A stretch of DNA of 22,732 nt, taken from an uncultured Prevotella sp. Its GTDB lineage: Bacteria > Bacteroidota > Bacteroidia > Bacteroidales > Bacteroidaceae. Position numbers and translations under genes: made by a program. The stretch spans positions 1 through 22,732 of the forward strand of contig UQCW01000046.1 in assembly GCA_900539625.1 (NCBI GenBank), given 5' to 3'. Positions 8,847 through 15,600 of the stretch are shown piece by piece (the stretch's first letter is position 1; every line of letters begins with the position of its first letter). The notes beneath the pieces were generated by a model. The model was not told the origin of the DNA. It saw only the letters and a list, made by a program, of their open reading frames with translations, and made no database searches.

Positions 8847-8867
8847 TAATGGTGATTTTTACCATTA
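8847..8867. repeat. Small palindrome resembling a minimal family-2 element
   Basis: TAATGGT (8847-8853) and ACCATTA (8861-8867) are perfect inverted repeats around a 7-bp spacer, directly after the stop codon of the His-rich gene (8869-8871). The TAATGGT half matches the tip of the family-2 terminal repeat. It could be a remnant, or a small hairpin that tunes read-through into the adaptor gene. The rest of the 171-bp gap (8698-8868) shows nothing I can name. Confidence 0.4.
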
Positions 8868-8868
8868 T

Positions 8869-9324
8869 TCAAGCCAAAAGAAAGGGCGGGGCACGCCCGG
8901 CCGTCGCTTGGCGGCAGCCATAAAAAAGCCTGGAAACGCTGGTGTGCGTTTCCTTGGAGATTGTCAGTGTCGTGCATTCCGGCACTTCCACGCATTGCAG
9001 CGGCAGAAAGAACGGCAGCCATGTGGGCGTGTCGGCAAACTGAGGCCGCGTGCCAGCGGGGAGGAACGTGCGCATGCTCTGAACCACGCAGTCGTTTTCG
9101 TTGCAGTCGTGCGACGGTGTGGGGTGCTTGTGCAATAGTGCGTGATTGTCGTGCGGCGGAATGCTTTCCCCGTGTGACGGAACGGAATGTTCGGCCGTGT
9201 CACAATGACTCCAGGCCATGCACACCGCTTCGCCATGATGGTGGTGGGGGAGCATGGCCACAACGAGCGTCAGGATGATGATACACCAGACGCGCCAGAA
9301 CTGTGGAGCCGAACATTTCTTCAT
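8869..9324 (-). CDS. Small His/Cys-rich membrane-anchored protein (DUF6769-like)
   Basis: 151 residues from the ATG at 9324. A signal or anchor helix (RVWCIIILTLVVAMLP) is followed at once by HHHHGE and then a His/Cys-rich stretch (about residues 27-79, including SHCDTAEHS, DNHALLHKH and SHDCNENDC). The C-terminal half has no recognised motif. It resembles the short HHHH proteins that precede CzcB/CzcA genes in Bacteroidota (DUF6769 from memory, not verified). I infer metal binding or sensing in the periplasm. The frame is open back to 9519, but that extension crosses a promoter box, an operator-like dyad and a repeat element and encodes no signal peptide. A TACCTTTG box lies 6-13 bp before the chosen ATG, so the mRNA may be nearly leaderless. 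It is probably the first gene of the efflux operon; a 171-bp gap follows. Confidence 0.75.
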   Translation of the reverse strand: MKKCSAPQFWRVWCIIILTLVVAMLPHHHHGEAVCMAWSHCDTAEHSVPSHGESIPPHDNHALLHKHPTPSHDCNENDCVVQSMRTFLPAGTRPQFADTPTWLPFFLPLQCVEVPECTTLTISKETHTSVSRLFYGCRQATAGRAPPFLLA

Positions 9325-9329
9325 GTCTG

Positions 9330-9337
9330 CAAAGGTA
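9330..9337 (-). promoter_or_regulatory. -7 promoter box of the metal efflux operon
   Basis: TACCTTTG on the minus strand matches TAnnTTTG exactly and ends five bases before the ATG of the His-rich gene, so transcription would begin at or very near the start codon. TTG triplets upstream fall inside the adjoining dyad, but none has ideal -33 spacing (14 or 25 nt). Confidence 0.55.
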
Positions 9338-9347
9338 GTGATAAGAT

Positions 9348-9366
9348 TTTGCAAGCTGGTTGCAAA
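9348..9366. promoter_or_regulatory. Operator-like dyad upstream of the efflux operon
   Basis: TTTGCAA-GCTGG-TTGCAAA is a perfect 7+5+7 inverted repeat, 10 bp upstream of the -7 box and overlapping the expected -33 region. Size and position fit the binding site of a dimeric repressor or activator, plausibly metal-responsive. No regulator gene lies beside the operon, so the binding protein is unknown. Confidence 0.45.
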
Positions 9367-9444
9367 CAGGCGGTAAAACAAGCGCGGAGCGTTTCTCGTG
9401 TCTTTTTTTGTGGCCTTAGCAAGGCTCAGTGTAATATTAATTTG

Positions 9445-9452
9445 TAAATTTG
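9445..9452 (+). promoter_or_regulatory. Possible plus-strand -7 box toward the GH27 gene
   Basis: TAAATTTG fits the -7 consensus. It lies about 300 bp upstream of the GH27 start, and a transcript from it would cross the family-2 element antisense to the element's core. No clear -33 box is seen. The same string GTAAATTTGTG recurs at 20287-20297, also shortly before a full element. Confidence 0.25.
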
Positions 9453-9489
9453 TGCCGATTGATAATGAAAAATATGCTGGGGATGGCCT

Positions 9490-9675
9490 TAAGTAATGGT
9501 AAAAAAATAACTTGAGCAATTTTGAGGAATAAGGAATTGTTTCTTATGCCCTGTCTTTTTGCCGCTTTTGAAATTTGTCATCGGTCACATAGCCCGCTAT
9601 GCTCCCTCTTCCAAATTCCAAAACCAACAAAAATACAGGTCAAAATTACTCAACTTATTCTTTCACCATTACTAA
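9490..9675 (-). mobile_element. Full family-2 GA-core hairpin element (MITE-like)
   Basis: Terminal inverted repeats of about 34 bp (left TTAAGTAATGGTAAAAAAAT onward; right end the complement of TTAGTAATGGTGAAAGAATA onward, about four mismatches) bound a 186-bp element. Inside, arms at 9547-9577 and 9612-9642 form a long hairpin around a 34-nt core at 9578-9611. Read on the minus strand, the core differs at only five positions from that of the family-1 element at 20329-20520, although the terminal repeats differ. The element encodes no transposase. An apparent 72-codon frame from 9522 runs across it and past its right end and is almost certainly not a gene. It separates the divergent efflux operon and GH27 gene. 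Confidence 0.75.
9547..9642 (-). ncRNA. Candidate structured RNA hairpin, family 2
   Basis: On the minus strand 31-nt arms (9642-9612 with 9577-9547) pair with three G-U wobbles, two A-G and one G-G mismatch. They are capped by the core GAAGAG-GGAG-CATAG-CGGG-CTATG-TGAC-CGATGA. The core forms an apical five-pair stem CAUAG/CUAUG with loop CGGG, flanked by tandem G-A oppositions. All transition-type departures are G-U on this strand, not A-C. Whether it is transcribed is unknown. Confidence 0.5.
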
Positions 9676-9752
9676 AGATGCTCGTCTCCGCCAAAGATAC
9701 CACGGCAACACATTTACCTAATCTTTATAGAACTACTTAACAAACTAACTCA

Positions 9753-11495
9753 ATGAGAACCAACCTCTACAAGACCTTTCTGCTTGCCTCAGCCTTGGCA
9801 TGGACATGCCCCGGTGTGGCCAGTGCAGACGAAACCCCCTCGCAACTCGATTGCGCCACAACGGTGTTTTCACAGCCCGGCGTGAAATTCATGCACAAAA
9901 TTCGCGCCACAAACGCCCAAGCGACGCTCTCCGTGAGCGGTTTGCCGAAGGGACTGACGTGGAATGCCACGCGGCGTGTGGTGGAAGGCGTGCCGCAGAA
10001 ATCGGGCCGCTATACGTATCAAATCCATGTGACGGAGCATGGCAAGACCACCAGCGAAAAGGTGACGTTCGACGTGTCAGACCAGTTGCAACACCCCATT
10101 CCTTTTATGGGATGGCTCTCTTGGAACGCAGTGGAGAGCGAGGTGTCGGAAAGCATCGTGAAGCAAGTGGCCGACCTCTTTACGGAGAAAAACCTAACAA
10201 ACTACGGATGGAACGCCGTGATGATGGACGACTGGTGGCATGCCAAGAGCCGTGCCGCTGACGGACGTCCTTTGCCCGACCCACAACGTTTCCCCAACGG
10301 ACTTACGCCAGTGTCTGACTATGTACACGGAAAGGGGATGCGCTTCGGCATTTACACGGATGCTGCCGAATATACCTGTGCCGGTGCCTTCGGCTCGTTT
10401 GGCAAGGAACAAATCGATGCCGATGCCTATGCCCGCTGGAAGGTCGACATTGTGAAGTGTGACTATTGCAATGCCCCGTCGGAACGCGACACGGCTTTCA
10501 TACGCTACCGCGCTATGGCCGATGCCCTTGAAAAGGCTGGTTATGGAACGATGCTTTATATCTGTGAATGGGGTGAGCGCGAACCTTGGAAATGGGGCGC
10601 TGAGGCTGGCGGACGCTGCTGGCGTATTTCGCAAGATGTGCGCGACTGCTGGACTGGCGCTGGCAACGGCGAAGGAGTTCTGCAAAGCATCCGCGACATG
10701 AAGAATATTTCCGCTTACCAGGGTGTCAACCGTTTCAATGATGCCGACATGCTCTGCACGGGGCTTCACGGCACGGGTAAGTCTTCAAGTATGCTTTGCG
10801 GCGGCAAGGGTCCTGGCATGACGCAGGATGAATATCGCTCGCAGTTTGCCCTTTGGTGTATGTGGTCTTCTCCGATGGCCCTCTCGTTCGACCCACGCAA
10901 GGAACTTCAGGCCGACGATGAAGCCATCTTGAAGAGCGGTGAAGTCATTGCCCTCAACCAGGACGCTATGGGCCAGCAGGCCGATTTGATTTCTGAGGCC
11001 GACAGCCTCGTTATCTTTGCCAAGGACTGTGAGAACGGCGACGTGGCCCTCTCTGTTACCAATATCTCTGAAAAAGCCAAGACGGCCGTTTTCGATTTCT
11101 CAAAAGTGCCGGGACTTGATGTCCAGAAAACCTATGTCGTTCGCGACCTTTGGGCCGAGCAGCAGCTCAGCGACGCCAAGGGAACGCTTTCGGCAGAGGT
11201 GAGAAGCCACGCCACGCGCGTGTTCCGTCTGGCTGAGAAGAAAAATGGCGTGAAGGCCGTTTCTCCGCTGTCTGTTCCGGGTTTCTCTGTGGCTGCCAGC
11301 AAGGGCAAACTCGTTGTTGCAATGCCAGGTACGGAAAAACTCTCCAAGCGCATCTTGGTGATGGACCTCAGCGGACATGTCAAGAAAATCATGACGAAAA
11401 CGGGCGTGAACGTGAAGATGAAACTCCCCGCAGGAAACTACTACGTCGACGTGGCCTGCAATGCACAGGTGGTGCGCACGAAGGTCGTGATGTGA
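9753..11495 (+). CDS. Secreted GH27 alpha-galactosidase-like enzyme with putative type IX sorting tail
   Basis: 580 residues. A signal peptide (1-25, ending GVASA) precedes a short Ig-like module (about 30-110, GLPKGLTWNATRRVVEGVP), then a GH27 (melibiase) barrel from PFMGWLSWNAVESE (117-130). Catalytic residues are readable: nucleophile Asp237 in VDIVKCDYC and acid/base Asp295 in CWRISQDVRDCW. Substrate-site motifs MMDDWW (157-162) and YICEWG (269-274) are present. The barrel is followed by a beta-sandwich (about 410-495). The last 75 residues, with PAGNYYVDV and a final KVVM, resemble a type A C-terminal sorting domain of the type IX system. I infer cleavage of terminal alpha-linked galactose (or a related sugar such as beta-L-arabinopyranose) from glycans outside the cell. 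It appears monocistronic. The 5' region contains a full family-2 element. Confidence 0.9.
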   Translation: MRTNLYKTFLLASALAWTCPGVASADETPSQLDCATTVFSQPGVKFMHKIRATNAQATLSVSGLPKGLTWNATRRVVEGVPQKSGRYTYQIHVTEHGKTTSEKVTFDVSDQLQHPIPFMGWLSWNAVESEVSESIVKQVADLFTEKNLTNYGWNAVMMDDWWHAKSRAADGRPLPDPQRFPNGLTPVSDYVHGKGMRFGIYTDAAEYTCAGAFGSFGKEQIDADAYARWKVDIVKCDYCNAPSERDTAFIRYRAMADALEKAGYGTMLYICEWGEREPWKWGAEAGGRCWRISQDVRDCWTGAGNGEGVLQSIRDMKNISAYQGVNRFNDADMLCTGLHGTGKSSSMLCGGKGPGMTQDEYRSQFALWCMWSSPMALSFDPRKELQADDEAILKSGEVIALNQDAMGQQADLISEADSLVIFAKDCENGDVALSVTNISEKAKTAVFDFSKVPGLDVQKTYVVRDLWAEQQLSDAKGTLSAEVRSHATRVFRLAEKKNGVKAVSPLSVPGFSVAASKGKLVVAMPGTEKLSKRILVMDLSGHVKKIMTKTGVNVKMKLPAGNYYVDVACNAQVVRTKVVM

Positions 11496-11542
11496 GAAAA
11501 GATTGCTTCCACGCGGGAGCAGAATAATATAAATGGTTGTAG

Positions 11543-11566
11543 GGGTGCTCTAAGAATAGGGCATCC
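11543..11566 (+). terminator. Probable terminator of the GH27 gene
   Basis: GGGTGCTC (11543-11550) pairs along its length with GGGCATCC (11559-11566), two pairs being G-U, around loop TAAGAATA. It is followed by TTGATATTTTCT. It lies about 48 bp past the GH27 stop. Confidence 0.5.
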
Positions 11567-11582
11567 TTGATATTTTCTATAA

Positions 11583-11640
11583 GGTAAGTAGGTGTTCCCT
11601 ACTTATATAATATTTTTGAATACCTACTTACCATTGCTTA
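11583..11640. mobile_element. Minimal family-1 element upstream of the alkD-like gene
   Basis: GTAAGTAGGTGTTC (11584-11597) and GAATACCTACTTAC (11618-11631) are near-perfect inverted repeats around a 20-bp A+T-rich spacer. The right side continues as CCATTGCTTA, the complement of the TAAGYAATGG seen at other copies. It has no core. The alkD-like ATG lies 14 bp beyond its right end, so this element forms the gene's 5' leader or promoter region. Confidence 0.65.
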
Positions 11641-11654
11641 AAAACAAGACCCCG

Positions 11655-12407
11655 ATGATTACAGCAAACGACATCATAGAAACGATGCTCAGCATGGAGA
11701 ATGAGAAACAGCGGCAGGTGCTTTCCCGCTTCTTCAAAACAGGTAAGGGCGAATATGGCGAGGGTGACCAGTTTCTCGGCTTGAGAGTTCCTCAAACCAG
11801 AATGGTCGTGAAAGCCGCGCGGCTGCAGGTGGCGTTGCCCGAAATCAGCAAACTGCTTCATTCCAAATGGCATGAAGTGAGGCTCTGCGGCTTCCTTTTG
11901 CTCGTGGAGGAAATGAAAGAGGCATTGCCAAAGCGCCGTCATCCCGGACGTCCAGAACGTCGGGCGGCGTTGGTCGAGTTCTTTTTGCGCCATGCGTGCC
12001 AGGCCAACAATTGGGACCTTGTGGACCTCTCGTGCGGAAACATCCTTGGCGTTTTTCTGCTTCATCCTCTTTCAGACGGTTCGCTGCCCAGCCGCACCAT
12101 TCTCGATACGCTTGCAGAAAGTTCCAACCTTTGGGAGCAGCGCATTTCCATCGTATCGACGATTGCCCTCATCCGGCAAGACCAGTATGCCGACACCCTC
12201 CGCATTGCTGAAAAACTCTTACACCATCCCCACGACTTGATACACAAGGCCGTTGGCTGGATGTTGCGGGAAGTGGGCAAGCGCGACATTGACGTCTTGC
12301 GCTCCTTCCTTTCAAACCATCATTGCGAAATGCCCAGAACGGCCTTGAGATATGCCATCGAAAAGATGGACGCGGCAGAGAGACAACGCTGGATGAAAAA
12401 GCTCTGA
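11655..12407 (+). CDS. AlkD-like DNA alkylation repair protein (HEAT-like glycosylase)
   Basis: 250 residues of AlkD-type helical repeats. The family removes N3- and N7-alkylated purines from DNA. Key residues are visible: NNWDLVDLS with Trp120 and Asp124 (the catalytic Asp position of AlkD), LWEQRIS with Arg163, and GWMLREVGKRD with Trp202. The N-terminal YGEGDQFLGLRVP (34-46) is the usual family opening. The frame is open back to 11592, but the extra codons lie within a dispersed repeat, so I place the start at ATG 11655, where the AlkD-like sequence begins. It is probably cytoplasmic and expressed alone. The upstream repeat may supply or disrupt its promoter. I am confident of the family, less so of substrate range. 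Confidence 0.9.
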   Translation: MITANDIIETMLSMENEKQRQVLSRFFKTGKGEYGEGDQFLGLRVPQTRMVVKAARLQVALPEISKLLHSKWHEVRLCGFLLLVEEMKEALPKRRHPGRPERRAALVEFFLRHACQANNWDLVDLSCGNILGVFLLHPLSDGSLPSRTILDTLAESSNLWEQRISIVSTIALIRQDQYADTLRIAEKLLHHPHDLIHKAVGWMLREVGKRDIDVLRSFLSNHHCEMPRTALRYAIEKMDAAERQRWMKKL

Positions 12408-12476
12408 TGAAAAAGCAGGCAACGCCTTGGATGGACTTCTTGGGAGGTTTCTGCCAGTGGATTCAGCGGAATTTCT

Positions 12477-12484
12477 TAACTTTG
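12477..12484 (+). promoter_or_regulatory. Candidate -7 box for tamB-tamL
   Basis: TAACTTTG matches TAnnTTTG and lies about 144 bp upstream of the tamB ATG, giving a leader of roughly 135 nt. A -33 TTG is not obvious. The leader shows no riboswitch I recognise. Confidence 0.35.
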
Positions 12485-12627
12485 TGTTTTATATATAATG
12501 GTGAATGTATATGTAGGGGAATCCAGCCCTGCCTTCAGAGGCGGCTTCCATCCGCTCTTCGCCATGACTAAAGACGTTTATCTCCGTTGGAGGCAGAGAC
12601 ATCCGCCCCAACTCATCAGTTTGAACT

Positions 12628-15600
12628 ATGAAGAAAAGTATCCAGCATAAAGCCAAGAAGTGGGTGATAGGCATACTCCTGTCGCCCTTCGTTATTTTTC
12701 TCCTGCTCGCCGTGTTGCTTTATCTGCCGCCTGTGCAAAACTTTGTGGTGCATCGTGTGGCCGCTTCCCTCTCCGAATCGACAGGCATGAACATCAGTGT
12801 CAGCCGCGTGCGTCTTTCTTTCCCGCTCGACCTCTCGGTGAAGGGCGTCGAGGTGATTGACGGCCGAGACACCGTTGTTTCCGCCAGCAGTCTGTACCTC
12901 GACGTGCGCCTCAAACCGCTCTTTGAGGGCCGTGCCGATATTGACGGCTTTAGCCTCTATGATGCCAAAGTTAATTCGAAGCATTTCATATCAAATACCT
13001 ACATACGTGGAAAAATCGGACGTCTTCAGGCCGCTGCACACGGCGTGGAGTGGACACGCGGCGTGGTGAAACTCAACCAGGCCAGCCTTGACGATGCCGA
13101 TCTCTATGTGGCCTTGAGCGACACGGCCCGCGAGGAACCCGACACGCTGCCTTCCATGCCGTGGCGCATCGTGGCCGAACAAGTGACCATCAATCGTTCG
13201 CGGGTGAGCCTCTCCATGCCTGGCGATTCCATGCGCCTCATGGCTGAAATGGGTAAGGCCCGTTTGGAGGGCGGCCTGTTTGATACGGGGCGTCCGTATT
13301 ATTCCGTGCGTCGTTTCAATGTTGAAAAGGGTGGGGTGGTCTATGCCGCGCTTCCTTCCGATTCAGCGGTTTCCGTTTCGGCGAAAGCCGTCGGCAACGC
13401 TGCTTTTGCCTTGTCCAACACCTTGCTTTGGAAGAAATTCAGGATGGAGGAAAAACTGTCGGCCGATTACATCGCCGTCAGCAATCTTCGCCTCCAACTC
13501 GACACCCTATCTTACGATGAGAAGGGAACGCTGCGCACTTATTTGGCGGCTTTGGCTTTCAACGAGCATAGCGGACTGAAAGTGGAAAACGTCAAAGGCC
13601 GCATTTATATGGACACGACACGCCTCTTCCTGCCGCTCTTGGAACTCTCTACGCCTGCATCGAAAATCAAGGCGCGGGCCGACCTCAATTTCAACGCCTT
13701 CACGCCGGGCCGCCACGAAACCATGTCGCTGGCGCTCAATGCCTCGCTCGCTTCTGAGGATGTCAGAACGCTGGCCAAGGGGTATGCCGACGACTATATT
13801 TTGGAGGCGTTTCCCAGTGTTCCTCTGACGGTTGAAGGGCGCATAGAAGGCAATATCAGTCATCTGTCGCTCTCGCGCTTGCATTTGGCCTGGCCGCAGC
13901 TTCTGTCTGTCACGTTGAAAGGCTCCGCCAACGACATCGCTGAGGCCTGGCGCACTGCCAAGTTTGATTTTGAAACCCGCATCGGGAAGGGCGCTTTCAT
14001 CCAGAAATTCCTGCCGCTGCTGGCCCGTGGCTTTTTCGATATTCCCAACGGCACATCGGCCCGCGGTGACTTCCGCATGAAGGGCAACCATTATGCAACA
14101 GGCTTCCGCGTGAACGCTTTGCGCGGTTGGCTGGGTGCCAAAGCCGATGTTGACCTCGACCGCGAAACCTACGCCCTGAAAGCTGTGGCGCATGCCTTCC
14201 CGTTGGGGCGTTTCTTGCCAGGTTATGGTCTCGGCGACTTCAGCGGCACTTTGCAAGGCGCTGGCCGCCATTTCGACCTCTTTTCGGCGATGTCTTCGTT
14301 GGAAGCAAAAGCCCAGGTGGACCACCTCGTGGCATCGGGGCAAACCTTTAGCGGATTGTCGCTCAAAGCCAGCAGCCGCCGCGGACAGGTGGAGGTGGAT
14401 TTCGCCAGCAGCAACGCCTTGCTGGAGGCAAACGGAAAACTGACGGCATCGCTCGGACGCGACATCGAAGCCCGCCTGATGCTCGACTTGCTGAACGTTG
14501 ACTTGAAGGCGCTGGGCATGGTGAAAGACACGTTGCAGGCCGGACTGATAGTTGACGTCACGGCCCGCACCAACCGCAAACTGACGGCTTACAGCGCACA
14601 GGGCGGTTTCTCCAATATCCATTTCTCAACGCCTACGCGCGGTTTTGCAGCTATGGACCTCAACTTCGATGTTGCCACGGCTGCCGACACCACCACCGCC
14701 TGTATCACGGCGGGCGACCTTGACCTCGACTTCGGCGCCAAAGGGGATGTCGACCATCTGATGGCCGGTCTCTCCCGCTTCTCCAAAGTGCTCATGCGTC
14801 AGCTCGAGAAGAAGAAAATCGACCAGGAGATGCTGCGTCGCGCTTTCCCCGTGATGAAGTTCCATCTTGCGGCAGGGCGTGAAAACCCCCTCAGCCGCTT
14901 TCTTTTTTTCAAGGGAATCGACTATCAGGAAGCGCGTCTCGAACTCTCGTCTGACCCTCTGAACGGAATGGGCGGGCGTTTCGATGTGAGCCGTTTCCAA
15001 CAGGGCAACTTGCAGCTCGACACCATTCATTTCGCGCTCTCACAAGACACGGCGGGCCTTAATCTCGATGGCACCATTCGCAACTATCTGCGCAAGAACC
15101 CCAATAAGTTCACGGCGCGTCTCAGTGCCTATATCCATAATTCGGGTATCGGGTCGCACATCGACTTCACCGACAGCCAGGGCCGCAAGGGTATTGACCT
15201 GGGGCTGCGGGCTGACTTCATCAACAACGGTCTCAACCTCTCCCTCTCGCCCAACAATCCGATCATTGCCTACCGGCGCTTTAACGTCAACGACGAGAAT
15301 TTTATCTTCCTCGGCAAGAACAAAGACATCAAGGCCGACATGAATCTTCTGGCCGACGACGGCACGGCTTTGAGCATCTACAGCACTCCGGCCGACTCTG
15401 TCAACGACATCACATTGAGCATCAACAATCTCAATCTTGGCGAGCTCTCCAACGTGATGCCCTATCTGCCAAAACTCGAGGGCATGTTGAGCGGCGACAT
15501 GCACGTGATGGACGACCACCAGAACGGAAGTCTCTCTGCCGCTGCTCAGTACAAGGCTAAAAGCCTCGTCTTCGAAGATGCCCAGTTGGGCAACGTGGGC

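Noticed and set aside
8698..8868. Possible riboswitch in the gap before the adaptor gene
   Set aside because: I looked for cobalamin, NiCo and fluoride riboswitch signatures and found no consensus elements. AGGCTACG at 8763-8770 resembles part of the GA core but lacks the GGAG and the other stem half.
9325..9519. N-terminal extension of the His-rich protein up to 9519
   Set aside because: It crosses a -7 box, an operator-like dyad and a repeat element, and the signal-like helix begins only after the ATG at 9324.
9522..9740. 72-codon plus-strand frame between the efflux operon and GH27
   Set aside because: Most of it lies inside the family-2 repeat and runs through its hairpin arm and terminal repeat; no ribosome-binding context or recognisable domain.
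12407..12571. 54-codon frame whose ATG overlaps the alkD-like stop (TGATG)
   Set aside because: It contains the candidate tamB promoter box and its product shows no domain or signal; coupling geometry alone is not enough.
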